A DNA stretch of 51,901 nucleotides from an uncultured Halorubrum sp. (lineage in GTDB: Archaea; Halobacteriota; Halobacteria; Halobacteriales; Haloferacaceae), in the NCBI RefSeq assembly GCF_937146585.1, contig NZ_CAKZRO010000067.1, forward strand, positions 1-51,901. Reading direction: 5' to 3'. Below the pieces are notes generated by a model that worked only from the letters and a program-made list of their open reading frames with translations, ran no database searches and was not told where the DNA came from. Both the position numbers and the translations under genes were made by a program. Below are positions 8,245 through 16,613 of this stretch, piece by piece (the stretch's first letter is position 1; each line of letters begins with the position of its first letter).

Positions 8245-9047
8245 CAGTCGTCGCTCTCGGCGATGGCCAGCGCCTCGGCCGGGTCGACCTCCTGGAAGAT
8301 CACGGCCTCCAGGGCGTCGAGGATGCGTTCCGGCTCGTCGCGCTGGAAGACGTTCCGGCCGACGGCGATGCCGGTGGCCCCCGCGTCGATGGCGTTCGAG
8401 ACGTTCCGGAGGAACGCCTTGTCGTCGCGCATCGTCCCGCCGGACATGACGACGTCGGCGGGGCCGGCCATCTCGACGGCGTGGCCCATCGCCTCGGCGG
8501 AGCCGGGGTACTTCACCTTCACCACGTCGGCGCCGAGCTCCAGGCCGAGCCGCGCGCCGTACGAGATGACGTCCGGGCTCCCGTCGTTGCGGAGCCCCTG
8601 GCCGCGCGGGTACGACCACATGACGACCGCCATGTCGTTGTCGCGGGCGCCCTCCTGCGCCTCGCGGAACTCCTCTGCCATCTCGACCTCGTGGTTCGAC
8701 CCGCCGTAGATCGTGAACCCGACCGCGTCGGCCCCCAGTTCGGCCGCGTACTCCGCCGTACAGTTGACCGCGCTGTTCGGCTCGCCCATCCAGAGGTTCG
8801 AGGTCCCGTTGAGCTTCAACAGGAGGTTTACCTCGTCCTCGTACGCCGGGTAGTACGCCTCGGCGAGCCCCTTCTGGACGGCCAGCGAGGTGACCGCCTC
8901 GTGGGTGGCGAGCTCGAAGATCCGTTCCGGGTCCGCCGTGTCCGGGTTCGGCTCGAAGTCGACCGGCCCGTGTTCGAGGCCGTGGTCGTACGCCAGGATG
9001 AGCGACTTACCGTCCCGCGAGATGTTGTCGGCGGCGTGTGGGAGCAT
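8244..9047 (-). CDS. fba: Class I fructose-bisphosphate aldolase, archaeal DhnA type
   Basis: This 267-residue Schiff-base aldolase joins the triose phosphates to fructose 1,6-bisphosphate and supplies the phosphatase encoded directly downstream. Family landmarks are [12 protein letters not shown] near the N-terminus, [14 protein letters not shown], the candidate Schiff-base lysine in [10 protein letters not shown], and the phosphate loop VMSGGTM. The start at 9047 has the TATA-like TTTTTATCG at 9069-9077, giving a leaderless mRNA for the fba-fbp pair. A GGCGGTTTC motif upstream of this promoter is shared with the divergent gene. Confidence 0.95.
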   Translation of the reverse strand: MLPHAADNISRDGKSLILAYDHGLEHGPVDFEPNPDTADPERIFELATHEAVTSLAVQKGLAEAYYPAYEDEVNLLLKLNGTSNLWMGEPNSAVNCTAEYAAELGADAVGFTIYGGSNHEVEMAEEFREAQEGARDNDMAVVMWSYPRGQGLRNDGSPDVISYGARLGLELGADVVKVKYPGSAEAMGHAVEMAGPADVVMSGGTMRDDKAFLRNVSNAIDAGATGIAVGRNVFQRDEPERILDALEAVIFQEVDPAEALAIAESDD

Positions 9048-9087
9048 CAGTTCGTAGTTCCGTTACATCGATAAAAAGGGCTGTGGT

Positions 9088-9235
9088 GAAACCGCCGGAC
9101 GTAAAGAAACCGAGCGGCCGATTGAGCGGCCGTTCACGCCGATCGAGGAGCGATCGGCCAAATCCACTCGTTACTACTCGAATTGTTAATTTCTCCGCGC
9201 GGCACGCGTTCGACGGGCGGTTTCGCAATACTTAC
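9088..9235. promoter_or_regulatory. Divergent fba/hbd promoter region with shared GGCGGTTTC motif and inverted repeat
   Basis: The 213-bp space between fba and hbd holds one TATA box per direction (TTTTTATCG at 9069-9077 minus; AATACTTACG at 9227-9236 plus). The same nonamer GGCGGTTTC precedes both TATA boxes in the direction of transcription (9096-9088 minus; 9216-9224 plus). Between them lie a tandem GAGCGGCCG, an inverted repeat GCCGATCG-N5-CGATCGGC (9138-9158), and an AT-rich stretch around 9179-9194. This layout suggests co-regulation of both genes. No known haloarchaeal regulator motif was recognised. Confidence 0.55.
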
Positions 9236-9260
9236 GCCCCGCGGCGCGGCAGCGGTTCGC

Positions 9261-10118
9261 ATGCGAGCACTATCCGAGGTCGACGTCGTCGGCGTCGTCG
9301 GCGCCGGGACGATGGGGAACGGGATCGCGCAGGTCGCGGCGACGGCGGGCTACGACGTGGTGATGCGGGACGTCGAGGGCGAGTACGTCGAACGCGGCCT
9401 CGACAGCGTCGCGGACAGCCTCGACCGGCTCGCCGGGAAGGGCGCGCTCGACGAGGACCCCGACGCGGTCCGCGACCGGATCACGGGCACGACCGCCCTC
9501 GACGACCTCGCGGCCGCCGACCTCGTCGTCGAGGCCGTGATCGAGGACCTCGACGTGAAACGCGACGTGTTCGCCGACCTCGACCGCGTCACCGACGACG
9601 ACGTCATCCTCGCGACGAACACTTCCACGCTGTCTATCACGACCATCGCGAGCGCGACCGAGCGCGCAAGCGACGTGGTCGGCCTCCACTTCATGAACCC
9701 CGTGCCGATCATGGACGGCGTCGAGGTCGTGGTGGGCGAGCGCACCGACCCGGCGGTCGTCGACTTCGCGCACGCCTTCGCCGAGGACCTCGGCAAGGAG
9801 ACGTGGGAGGCCGACGACAAGCCCGGCTTCGTCACCAACCGCATCCTGATGCCGTGGATAAACGAGGGGATCCGCGCGTACGACGAGGGCGTCGCGGACA
9901 AGGCCGACATCGACCGCGGGATGAAGCTCGGCACGAACGTCCCGATGGGGCCGCTCGAGCTCGCCGACCACATCGGCCTCGACGTGGCGCTCGACGCCAG
10001 CGAGACGCTCCACGAGGAGCTCGGCGACCGCTACAAGCCGGCGTACCTCCTCAAGCGCAAGGTCGAGGCGGGCGACCTCGGCAAGAAGACCGGCCGCGGC
10101 TTCTACGAGTACGAGTAA
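9261..10118 (+). CDS. hbd: 3-hydroxyacyl-CoA dehydrogenase
   Basis: This 285-residue NAD(P)-dependent dehydrogenase interconverts 3-hydroxyacyl-CoA and 3-ketoacyl-CoA. The Rossmann motif VGVVGAGTMGNGIAQVAA opens the protein. The catalytic His lies in GLHFMNPVPIM, with its partner Glu in the following VEVVVG segment by family pattern. The C-terminal helical domain contains PGFVTNRILMPWINEG and LKRKVEAGDLGKKTGRGFYE. The ATG at 9261 is 26-35 bases after AATACTTACG; an in-frame start at 9183 would lie upstream of this promoter. Single-domain length is typical for this family. It may serve fatty-acid oxidation together with the acyl-CoA dehydrogenase at 20738-21910, or butanoyl-CoA metabolism. Confidence 0.93.
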   Translation: MRALSEVDVVGVVGAGTMGNGIAQVAATAGYDVVMRDVEGEYVERGLDSVADSLDRLAGKGALDEDPDAVRDRITGTTALDDLAAADLVVEAVIEDLDVKRDVFADLDRVTDDDVILATNTSTLSITTIASATERASDVVGLHFMNPVPIMDGVEVVVGERTDPAVVDFAHAFAEDLGKETWEADDKPGFVTNRILMPWINEGIRAYDEGVADKADIDRGMKLGTNVPMGPLELADHIGLDVALDASETLHEELGDRYKPAYLLKRKVEAGDLGKKTGRGFYEYE

Positions 10119-10137
10119 CGACCGAGGGCGCGGGCGG

Positions 10138-10818
10138 TCAGGCCCCCTCGGCCTTGCCGTCGCGGTCGTCGTCGGCCGTCCACCGGCGGGCGCCGGGCAG
10201 GAGCCCGACCAGCTTCGTCACGTAGCCGAACCGGAACAGGCCGAGCTGCGAGAGCGCCCCGAGGACGAACACCGCGAGGAACGCCGGCGCGGAGAGATCG
10301 AAGAGGAGGGGTTGAACCGTCGTCTCGGCGGCGGCCGTCTCGAAGCTCGCCGGCGTGAGCGACCGCGAGGCGAACGCCGCGCCGATGAGCGCCGTTGAGA
10401 CGACGAGCGTCGTCCGCGTGAGGACGAAGCCGAACAGCGCGCCGACCGCGACGCCCGCGAGCGTCGCGCCGACGAGGAGGACCGTCCCCTCGATCCCCGC
10501 CGCGTCCGCCGCGTACAGCGGGCCCACCGCGAACCGCCCGGCGAACCCGCCGACGACGCCGCCGATCCCCAACACCGCGAAGGAGAGCCCGGCGTACGCC
10601 AGGAAGCCCCCGAGGAGGCCGCCGACGGCGACCGCCCCGGCGGTGAGGGCGGTCCCGTCGACCGCGACGAGGCCGACGACGTTCGGGGCGAACAGGTAGC
10701 CGGCACCGGCCCCGACGAGCAGCCCCGTCAGCGTCACCGCGTAGACCGAGACCGCCGCGCCGACGAACGCGAGCGCGAGCCCCGCGAAGATCAGGCCGCC
10801 GTTGAGTGGGGTGAGCAT
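10138..10818 (-). CDS. Polytopic membrane protein, DUF4203-like
   Basis: This 226-residue protein has about seven hydrophobic segments rich in Gly and Ala (LIFAGLALAFVGAAVSVYAV, GLLVGAGAGYLFAPNVVGLV, VLGIGGVVGGFAGRFAVG and others), then a charged tail. The repeated small-residue helices resemble the DUF4203/TMEM198-like group, but I cannot assign a transported compound. A TATA-like CAATTTAAG lies about 25-32 bases upstream of the ATG. It is convergent with hbd, and a separate promoter separates it from the zinc-ribbon gene upstream. Confidence 0.7.
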   Translation of the reverse strand: MLTPLNGGLIFAGLALAFVGAAVSVYAVTLTGLLVGAGAGYLFAPNVVGLVAVDGTALTAGAVAVGGLLGGFLAYAGLSFAVLGIGGVVGGFAGRFAVGPLYAADAAGIEGTVLLVGATLAGVAVGALFGFVLTRTTLVVSTALIGAAFASRSLTPASFETAAAETTVQPLLFDLSAPAFLAVFVLGALSQLGLFRFGYVTKLVGLLPGARRWTADDDRDGKAEGA

Positions 10819-10882
10819 GTCCGTACCGTGGCGCGCGCTGGCACTTAAATTGTCGCGCCCGAGGCGACGCGAAAGCCACGGC

Positions 10883-11161
10883 TCACCGCGCCCGGCTCGC
10901 CGCCTGCCGGTCGAGGTAGCGCGTGTACCCGCCGACGGCGAGGCCGAAGCCGACGACGAGCAGGACGAACCCGAGCAGCCGGCTCGTCCCGACGGTCATC
11001 ACCGCCAGGACGACGCCGAACACCAGCGCGAACACGCCGGCGACGACGACGCCGACGTCGAGCAGCGGCGACGGCTGGATGGTGCGACAGTGCGGGCAGA
11101 TCCGCGCGTCGCCCGGGATCGGCTCGCGGCACTCGACGCAGTGGACGCGGTCGCTCGGCAC
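10883..11161 (-). CDS. Small zinc-ribbon membrane protein
   Basis: This 92-residue protein has an N-terminal double-Cys ribbon (CVECREPIPGDARICPHC, Cys pairs three apart and ten residues between) followed by two transmembrane helices (VGVVVAGVFALVFGVVLAV and LLGFVLLVVGFGLAVGGY) and a short basic tail. The ribbon should lie in the cytoplasm. Proteins of this kind are common in haloarchaea and have no known function. A second gene with the same architecture lies at 50604-51053. Confidence 0.75.
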   Translation of the reverse strand: MPSDRVHCVECREPIPGDARICPHCRTIQPSPLLDVGVVVAGVFALVFGVVLAVMTVGTSRLLGFVLLVVGFGLAVGGYTRYLDRQAASRAR

Positions 11162-11237
11162 GCGCCCCCGTTCGGCCGCGGCGGGTATGGCTCTGTTGAC
11201 CGGCGAGGTCCGACCGGAACCGACCGCGGAACCGCCG

Positions 11238-11627
11238 TCACCGCCGGGCGAGTTCGCCCGGTTCGCGGAGGTCGAAGGCGACGCTCTCGGTCCCGTCTCC
11301 GGAGGGTATGAGGTGTACGTGACCGTGGTCGGTGAGTCGGGAGTCGTCTTCGTACGCGCGGTAGCGGACCAGGTACCGCCCGGCCTCGACGACCGCCTCC
11401 CGCGTGGCCTCGCCGTCCGGGCCGACGTCGAGCGACGAGCTGTACGCTCTCGCCGCCCGCTCCGAGGCGCCGTCGCCGAAGAATTCGAACTCGACGGCGT
11501 AGGAGTCGTCCGTCTGGTTGAACACGGTCAGGTCGACGCGGTCGTCGCGCGACCGGAGCCGCGAACACCCGGCGAAGGCGCTCGTCGTCGCGACACCGAG
11601 CGTTCCGAGGAGGGCTCGTCGGGAGGG
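11238..11627 (-). CDS. Small Tat-exported lipoprotein of unknown function
   Basis: The 129-residue protein opens with PSRRALLGTLG, a twin-arginine signal, and a lipobox TSAFAGC ending at Cys22, so it is expected to be lipid-anchored outside the cell. The rest is a probable all-beta domain (VDLTVFNQTDDSYAVEFEFF, then RYLVRYRAYEDD). I chose the GTG at 11627 because the signal peptide begins there and a TATA-like GCTTATG lies about 27-33 bases upstream; the ATG at 11696 would put 23 extra residues in front of the Tat motif. I do not recognise the domain family. Confidence 0.72.
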   Translation of the reverse strand, partial: PSRRALLGTLGVATTSAFAGCSRLRSRDDRVDLTVFNQTDDSYAVEFEFFGDGASERAARAYSSSLDVGPDGEATREAVVEAGRYLVRYRAYEDDSRLTDHGHVHLIPSGDGTESVAFDLREPGELARR

Positions 11628-11736
11628 CACGGTCGCAATGCGACGGTGCGCGTCATAAGCGTTCCTCGAACGCCGTTCGCGCGCCGTCGGCGCCATTTCA
11701 CGCCGGCTCGTCGGTCAGCCTCCATCCCGCGCTCCG

Positions 11737-13053
11737 TCAGTCCGCGCCCGCCGCCGCGGCCGGCTCGTCGCCCACGTCCAGCGTCTCCTCGACCTGCGTG
11801 AACACCGCGACCAGCGCGATCGCGGCGGCCGCGGCCCCGACCGCGAAGGGGACGACGAACCCGAAGCCGTAGAGCCAGCCGGACGCCAGCGGGCCGAGCG
11901 CGACGCCGAAGCCGAACCCCATCGTGAGCACCGACAGCGTGGTCCCGGACTCGCCTTCGCGGGCGAGGTCGCCGGCGAGCGCGAGCGACGGCGCGAACAC
12001 GCACGCGACCGCGACCCCCTGCCCGAGCCGGACGAGCATCATCAGCGCCGGCTCCGTCACGATCCCCTGGAGCAGCGTCGTCGGGACGAGGAGGACGAAG
12101 CCGGCGAGCAGGAACGGCCGGCGACCGATCCGGTCGCTGGCGCGCCCCACCGGGACCTGGAAGATCACGTTGGCGATCGTGACGGCCGCGAACTGCGCGC
12201 CGAACCACACCGGCGGCTGGTCGAGCCGGACGTTCACCTGGTTCTGGAGGGTCGCGAACAGCGCGATACACGCGCCCATGGCGACGGTCGCGAGCCCGAG
12301 CGTGAACACGGGGTCGAGCAGGCGGTCCTCGCCGCGGACGCGGATCGAGACGTCGTCGCCCGCCTCCGCGGTGTCGTCGGCGTCCCTGACGAGGAGGAAC
12401 ACCAGCGTGAAGCTGAGGTACGCCCCGGCGCAGGCCGCGACGAAGGCGGCGTCGAACCCGTCGAGGACCGGGAGTCCGACGACCGAGAGGTCGTACGGTC
12501 CGCGCGCGACGACCGCGCCCGCGAGGACCGGTCCGAAGCCGAAGCCGATGAGCCGGAACGTGTTGTACACGCCGAAGTTCCCGCCGCGGTCGGCGTCGCT
12601 CGCCGCGTACTCGTTCACGAGGGCGACCGTCGCGGGGATGATGAGCGCCGCGCCGAGCCCCTGGATCGCGCGCAGCAGGACCAGGGCGGGATAGCTCGTC
12701 GCCACCGTGTACAGGCCGCTTGCGGTCCCCAAGAGGAGGATGCCGGCGAGCACGAAGGGGCGCCTCGCCCCGACGCGGTCGGAGAGCCGCCCGGTGAACG
12801 GCTGCGAGAGGCTGTTGAGGAAGCCGAACAGCGAGAGGACGACCCCGATGAGCAGCGGCTCGGTCAGCGTGATCGCGGCCGCGCCGACGCCGACCTCGAC
12901 GCCGAGGAGCCCCTCGATGTCGACGAGGTCGCTGGTGATGTATAAGGGGAGGACCACGATGAGGAAGGAGTTCCCGGCCGCGCCGACCATCCGCGCGAGC
13001 GCCAGCACGATCACGCGGCTGTCGGTGTCGGTGACGCCGGAGAGGATCCCCAT
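11737..13053 (-). CDS. Major facilitator superfamily transporter
   Basis: This 438-residue protein has about twelve transmembrane helices in two halves. The MFS loop motif GRLSDRVGARRPFVLAG follows helix 2, and its counterpart GRASDRIGRRPFLLAGF appears in the second half. Helix 5 carries a proline/glycine-rich sequence around GFGPVLAGAV, as in drug/H+ antiporters, so efflux of small molecules is the likely role. The substrate is unknown. The C-terminus is acidic (EETLDVGDEPAAAAGAD). A TATA-like CTTTATCC lies at 13075-13083, about 25 bases before the ATG. No regulator gene sits next to it. Confidence 0.88.
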   Translation of the reverse strand: MGILSGVTDTDSRVIVLALARMVGAAGNSFLIVVLPLYITSDLVDIEGLLGVEVGVGAAAITLTEPLLIGVVLSLFGFLNSLSQPFTGRLSDRVGARRPFVLAGILLLGTASGLYTVATSYPALVLLRAIQGLGAALIIPATVALVNEYAASDADRGGNFGVYNTFRLIGFGFGPVLAGAVVARGPYDLSVVGLPVLDGFDAAFVAACAGAYLSFTLVFLLVRDADDTAEAGDDVSIRVRGEDRLLDPVFTLGLATVAMGACIALFATLQNQVNVRLDQPPVWFGAQFAAVTIANVIFQVPVGRASDRIGRRPFLLAGFVLLVPTTLLQGIVTEPALMMLVRLGQGVAVACVFAPSLALAGDLAREGESGTTLSVLTMGFGFGVALGPLASGWLYGFGFVVPFAVGAAAAAIALVAVFTQVEETLDVGDEPAAAAGAD

Positions 13054-13187
13054 TTATCGATCGTTCGAAACGGAGGATAAAGGCGCTTGTGAACGGGGGG
13101 AGTCGATCCGCTTTCCGCCCGGTTCAGCGCGCTACGAGGCGATCGGGCGGCGCGCACGGTCGCCGGTGGAGGCCGACGGCGCGCGCG

Positions 13188-14972
13188 TCAGTGGGTCGCC
13201 GGCGTCCGCTTGTCGACCCCGCGGACCTCGAACCGCGCGCCGCCGTCGCGGCCGGACGTGGCCGCGACGGACCAGCCGTGCGCCGTGGCTATCTCTTCGA
13301 CGATGGCGAGGCCGAACCCGGTGTTGCCCGCGGTGCCGCTCTCGCCCGGCTCGAAGAGGGAGTCGGCGACCGAGGGGTCGACCCCCGGGCCGTCGTCCTC
13401 GACGAAGAACCCGTCCGGCAGGTCGCCGACCCGGATCGAGACGTCCTCGCCGACGTGGTCGACGGCGTTGCGCATCAGGTTCTCGAAGAGGTTCCGGAGG
13501 CGGTCGGGGTCCGCGAGCACCTCGCGGTCGGTCTCGACGGAGAGCGTCGCCGAGCCGGTGTCGACGGTCGACCAGCTGTCGTCGGCGACCGCGGCGAGGT
13601 CGACGTGCTCCGGGTCGCCGACCGTGTGGCCCTCGCGGGCGAGCGCGAGCGTGCGCTCGACGATCGACTCCATCCGTCCGAGCGCGTCGAGCGCGGCGTC
13701 GAGGTTCTCCGCGTCGTCCGACATCTCTCGGGCCAGCTCGACGCGCCCCTGCGCGACGTTCAGCGGGTTGCGAAGGTCGTGGGAGACGATGCTGGCGAAG
13801 GAGTCGAGCCGGTCGTTCTGGCGTTCGAGGGCCTCCTCGCGCTCTTTGAACTCCGTGATGTCCTCCTGGAAGCCGACCCAGTGGGTGACGGAGCCGTCCG
13901 CGTCGCAGATCGGCGCGATGCTGACGCGGTTCCAGAACTCCGTGCCGTCCTTCCGGTAGTTCAGCAGCTCGACGCACGTCGGCTCGTCGGCGTCGATCGC
14001 GTCGCGGAGCTCCTGGACGGACGCCTCTTCGGTGTCCGGTCCCTGGAGGAACCGACAGTTGACGCCGATCGACTCCTCGCGGGTGTATCCGGTCATCTCG
14101 ACGAACCGGTCGTTGACGTACACCATCGGGTTGTCCTCCTGTTGCGGGTCAGTGACGGTGATCCCGACCGGCGCCTCGTCGAGCGCGCGCGTCTTCGTCT
14201 CCAGCTCCTCGCGGCGCTCCCGCTCGTCGGAGACGTCCCGGAGGATGCCGACGCTGCCGTCGAAGGTTTCGCCCTCGTACGGGAGCGCCGCCATGTGGTC
14301 CCGGCACGGGATCGGCTCGCCATCCTTCGGGAAGATGTCGACGCCGAAGTGCTGGACGTCGGGGCCCGACGAGGAGAGGATCGTGCCGAGCCGGTCCTCG
14401 GCCTCCTGGACCGCCGCGTCGTCTTTGATGAACCCGGGCTTCTCGCCGATGATCTCCTCGCGCTCGTAGCCGGTGAGCTCGGCGAACGGCTCGTTGACGA
14501 ACCGGAACTCGCCGGTCTCATCGACGACGTAGACGGGGTAGCCGAGCGCCTCGATGACCGTCGAGTAGCGCTCCGCGATCTCCTTGGTCCGGTACTCGTC
14601 GACGGCCTGATCGACGCGGTTCGCGAGCCGGCGGAGCTGCTCGGGGCCGCCCTTCTGGAAGTAGCCGGTGACCCCGGCGTTTATCGCCTGGCTCGCGATC
14701 TCTTCGGACCCCTTGCCGGTGTACAGCACGAAGGGGATCTTCTGGTACTCCTCCGGGATCGCGTCGAACAGCTCCAGCCCGTCCATCGCGGGCATGTCGT
14801 AGTCGCTGATCACGCAGTCGAAGGCGTCTTCGTCGAGCCGGGCCAGGGCGCTCTCGGGGTCGGTCACGCTCGTCACCGCTACCGAGTCGAGCTCCCGCTC
14901 GAGGTACGCCTCCGTCAGGTCCAGGACCGACGGGTCGTCGTCGACGTGTAGCACGTCGATCGCTGCGGACAT
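13188..14972 (-). CDS. Receiver-PAS-LOV hybrid histidine kinase (predicted blue-light sensor)
   Basis: The 594 residues divide into a receiver domain (1-120; acidic pocket Asp11/Asp12, phospho-acceptor Asp57 in ISDYDMPAMDG, Lys107), a PAS domain (135-250), a second PAS domain (262-378) with LOV photoreceptor signatures, a HisKA dimerisation helix with His398 in SIVSHDLRNPLN, and a HATPase domain with Asn502, DDGPG (526-530) and GFGLAIV (552-558). The LOV marks are GVNCRFLQG with photoactive Cys306, the two flavin-contacting Asn in NYRKDGTEFWN (338, 348) and Gln369 in VGFQEDIT. There is no transmembrane segment, so it is cytoplasmic. The target regulator is not next to it. It is divergent from dinB across 143 bp. 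The LOV reading is from motif, not from spectra. Confidence 0.9.
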   Translation of the reverse strand: MSAAIDVLHVDDDPSVLDLTEAYLERELDSVAVTSVTDPESALARLDEDAFDCVISDYDMPAMDGLELFDAIPEEYQKIPFVLYTGKGSEEIASQAINAGVTGYFQKGGPEQLRRLANRVDQAVDEYRTKEIAERYSTVIEALGYPVYVVDETGEFRFVNEPFAELTGYEREEIIGEKPGFIKDDAAVQEAEDRLGTILSSSGPDVQHFGVDIFPKDGEPIPCRDHMAALPYEGETFDGSVGILRDVSDERERREELETKTRALDEAPVGITVTDPQQEDNPMVYVNDRFVEMTGYTREESIGVNCRFLQGPDTEEASVQELRDAIDADEPTCVELLNYRKDGTEFWNRVSIAPICDADGSVTHWVGFQEDITEFKEREEALERQNDRLDSFASIVSHDLRNPLNVAQGRVELAREMSDDAENLDAALDALGRMESIVERTLALAREGHTVGDPEHVDLAAVADDSWSTVDTGSATLSVETDREVLADPDRLRNLFENLMRNAVDHVGEDVSIRVGDLPDGFFVEDDGPGVDPSVADSLFEPGESGTAGNTGFGLAIVEEIATAHGWSVAATSGRDGGARFEVRGVDKRTPATH

Positions 14973-15115
14973 ACCCGATCAGACGGCGGGGACGAATAAA
15001 CGCCTACCGACCCGGCTATCGGATCTGGATCTGTGGACGCGGCGGTCCGGGGCCCGCGTTCAGTTCCGGTCCGCGTGGCTGATTCTTAAGTCCGCGGAGC
15101 GCGGAGATTGGGGCG

Positions 15116-16564
15116 ATGACCGGCGGGACGCCAGTCGCCGGGGAGACGCTCCCGGGCGCCGGCGGCGGGGACGACGACGCCGCGGACCGCGTCGTCTGCC
15201 ACGTCGACATGGACTGCTTTTACGCCTCCTGCGAGCGGCTGCGTCACCCCGACCTCGCGGGCGAACCCGTCGTGGTCGGGATGGGGTACGAGCCGGGCGA
15301 GTCGATCGGCGCGGTCGCGACCGCGAGCTACGAGGCCCGCGAGGTCGGCGTCGAGAGCGCGATGCCGATCTCGGAGGCGCTGGAGCTGCTGCCCCGCCGC
15401 GCCGACGCGGACCCGGACGACCCGGACGCGCCGGACCCGGCGGAGGCCGGCCGGTACGTCCCGGTCGACCTCGACTTCTACGAGGACGTGGCGGGCGAGG
15501 TGAAGGACGTGCTGCGCGACTGCGCCGACACCCGCCGCGAGGTGAGCATCGACGAGGCGTACCTCGACGTCACCGACCGGACCGCGTGGACGGTCGCGGG
15601 CGAGGACCCCGCCGACCCGCCGCCGAGCGCCGCCGCCGGGCCCGCCGAGGCGCGGACGCTCGCCGAGGGGTACGCCCGGCACGTGAAAGACCGGATCGAG
15701 CGCGAGGCGGGGGTGCCGGCGAGCGTCGGCGTCGCGCCGAACATGTCGGCCGCGAAGGTGGCGAGCGACGCCGACAAGCCGGACGGCCTCGTCGTCGTGC
15801 CGCCGGGGTCGGTGGCCGAGTTCCTCGCGCCGCTGCCGACCGCCGACGTCCACGGGGTCGGACCCGTGACCGAAGAGACGCTCGCGGACTTCGGCGTAGA
15901 GACCGCCGGCGACCTGGCCGCCGCCGACCGCGACCGGCTGGCGGAGGCGCTCGGCGAGCGCGGCCCGGAGCTCTCCCGGCGCGCCGCCGGCGACGACGAC
16001 CGCGAGGTGACGCCGACCGGCCTCCCGAAGAGCCTCTCGCGGGAGTCGGCGCTGCCGACGACCGCCGACGAGGGGACGAAGCGGGAGACCGTCTCCGCGC
16101 TCGCCGCCGACGTGGCCCGTCGCGCCCGCGAGCGCGGCTGCCTCTACCGCACCATCGGGATCAAGGCGGTCGAGCCGCCGTTCGACGTGAACACCCGCGC
16201 CCGGAGCCTCCCCGGCCCCGTCGACGACCCCGACCTCGTCGAGGAGGTGGCGCTCGACCTGCTCGCCGAGTTCGACGAGACCCGCGTCCGGAAGCTCGGC
16301 GTGCGCGTCTCGAACCTCGACTTCGCCGAGACCGACCAGGCGACGCTCGGGGGGTTCGACGCGGGCGACGGACGGGGAGACGGAGACCGCGGGGCGGGCG
16401 ACGACGCCCGCGGCTCCGGCGCGCGGACGGTCGCCACAGACGGCGACGGCGGGAAGCTCACCGACTGGGTCGGCGGGGAACCGGGGTCGGAAGACGACTC
16501 GGCGGCGGGCGACGACGAGCGCCGGACCGCCGACGGACAGGCGTCGCTCGGCGACTGGTCGTGA
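15116..16564 (+). CDS. dinB: DNA polymerase IV (Y family)
   Basis: This 482-residue translesion polymerase has catalytic acidic residues in HVDMDCFYASCE (Asp31) and SIDEAYLDVT (Asp146, Glu147), the steric residues and palm motif VGMGYEPG, helix-hairpin-helix contacts around VHGVGPVTEETLADFG, and a little-finger domain. It is longer than bacterial Pol IV because of an Asp/Pro-rich insert (about 97-112) and an acidic linker of about 60 residues near the C-terminus. Two sliding-clamp (PIP-box) candidates flank that linker: QATLGGFD from Gln408 and QASLGDWS at the extreme C-terminus. The ATG at 15116 follows TTCTTAAGT at 15083-15091 (leaderless). It is divergent from the LOV kinase. Confidence 0.95.
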   Translation: MTGGTPVAGETLPGAGGGDDDAADRVVCHVDMDCFYASCERLRHPDLAGEPVVVGMGYEPGESIGAVATASYEAREVGVESAMPISEALELLPRRADADPDDPDAPDPAEAGRYVPVDLDFYEDVAGEVKDVLRDCADTRREVSIDEAYLDVTDRTAWTVAGEDPADPPPSAAAGPAEARTLAEGYARHVKDRIEREAGVPASVGVAPNMSAAKVASDADKPDGLVVVPPGSVAEFLAPLPTADVHGVGPVTEETLADFGVETAGDLAAADRDRLAEALGERGPELSRRAAGDDDREVTPTGLPKSLSRESALPTTADEGTKRETVSALAADVARRARERGCLYRTIGIKAVEPPFDVNTRARSLPGPVDDPDLVEEVALDLLAEFDETRVRKLGVRVSNLDFAETDQATLGGFDAGDGRGDGDRGAGDDARGSGARTVATDGDGGKLTDWVGGEPGSEDDSAAGDDERRTADGQASLGDWS

Positions 16565-16613
16565 GCCGCGCTCGACGCGTGGATTTATCACGCGATCGAG
16601 ACGATCCGGGCGT

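Noticed and set aside
7279..8709. 476-residue plus-strand ORF across fbp and fba
   Set aside because: It is antisense to two glycolytic enzymes with intact catalytic motifs.
13089..14951. 620-residue plus-strand ORF opposite the LOV kinase
   Set aside because: The minus strand encodes all domains of a histidine kinase with intact motifs; the plus-strand product resembles nothing.
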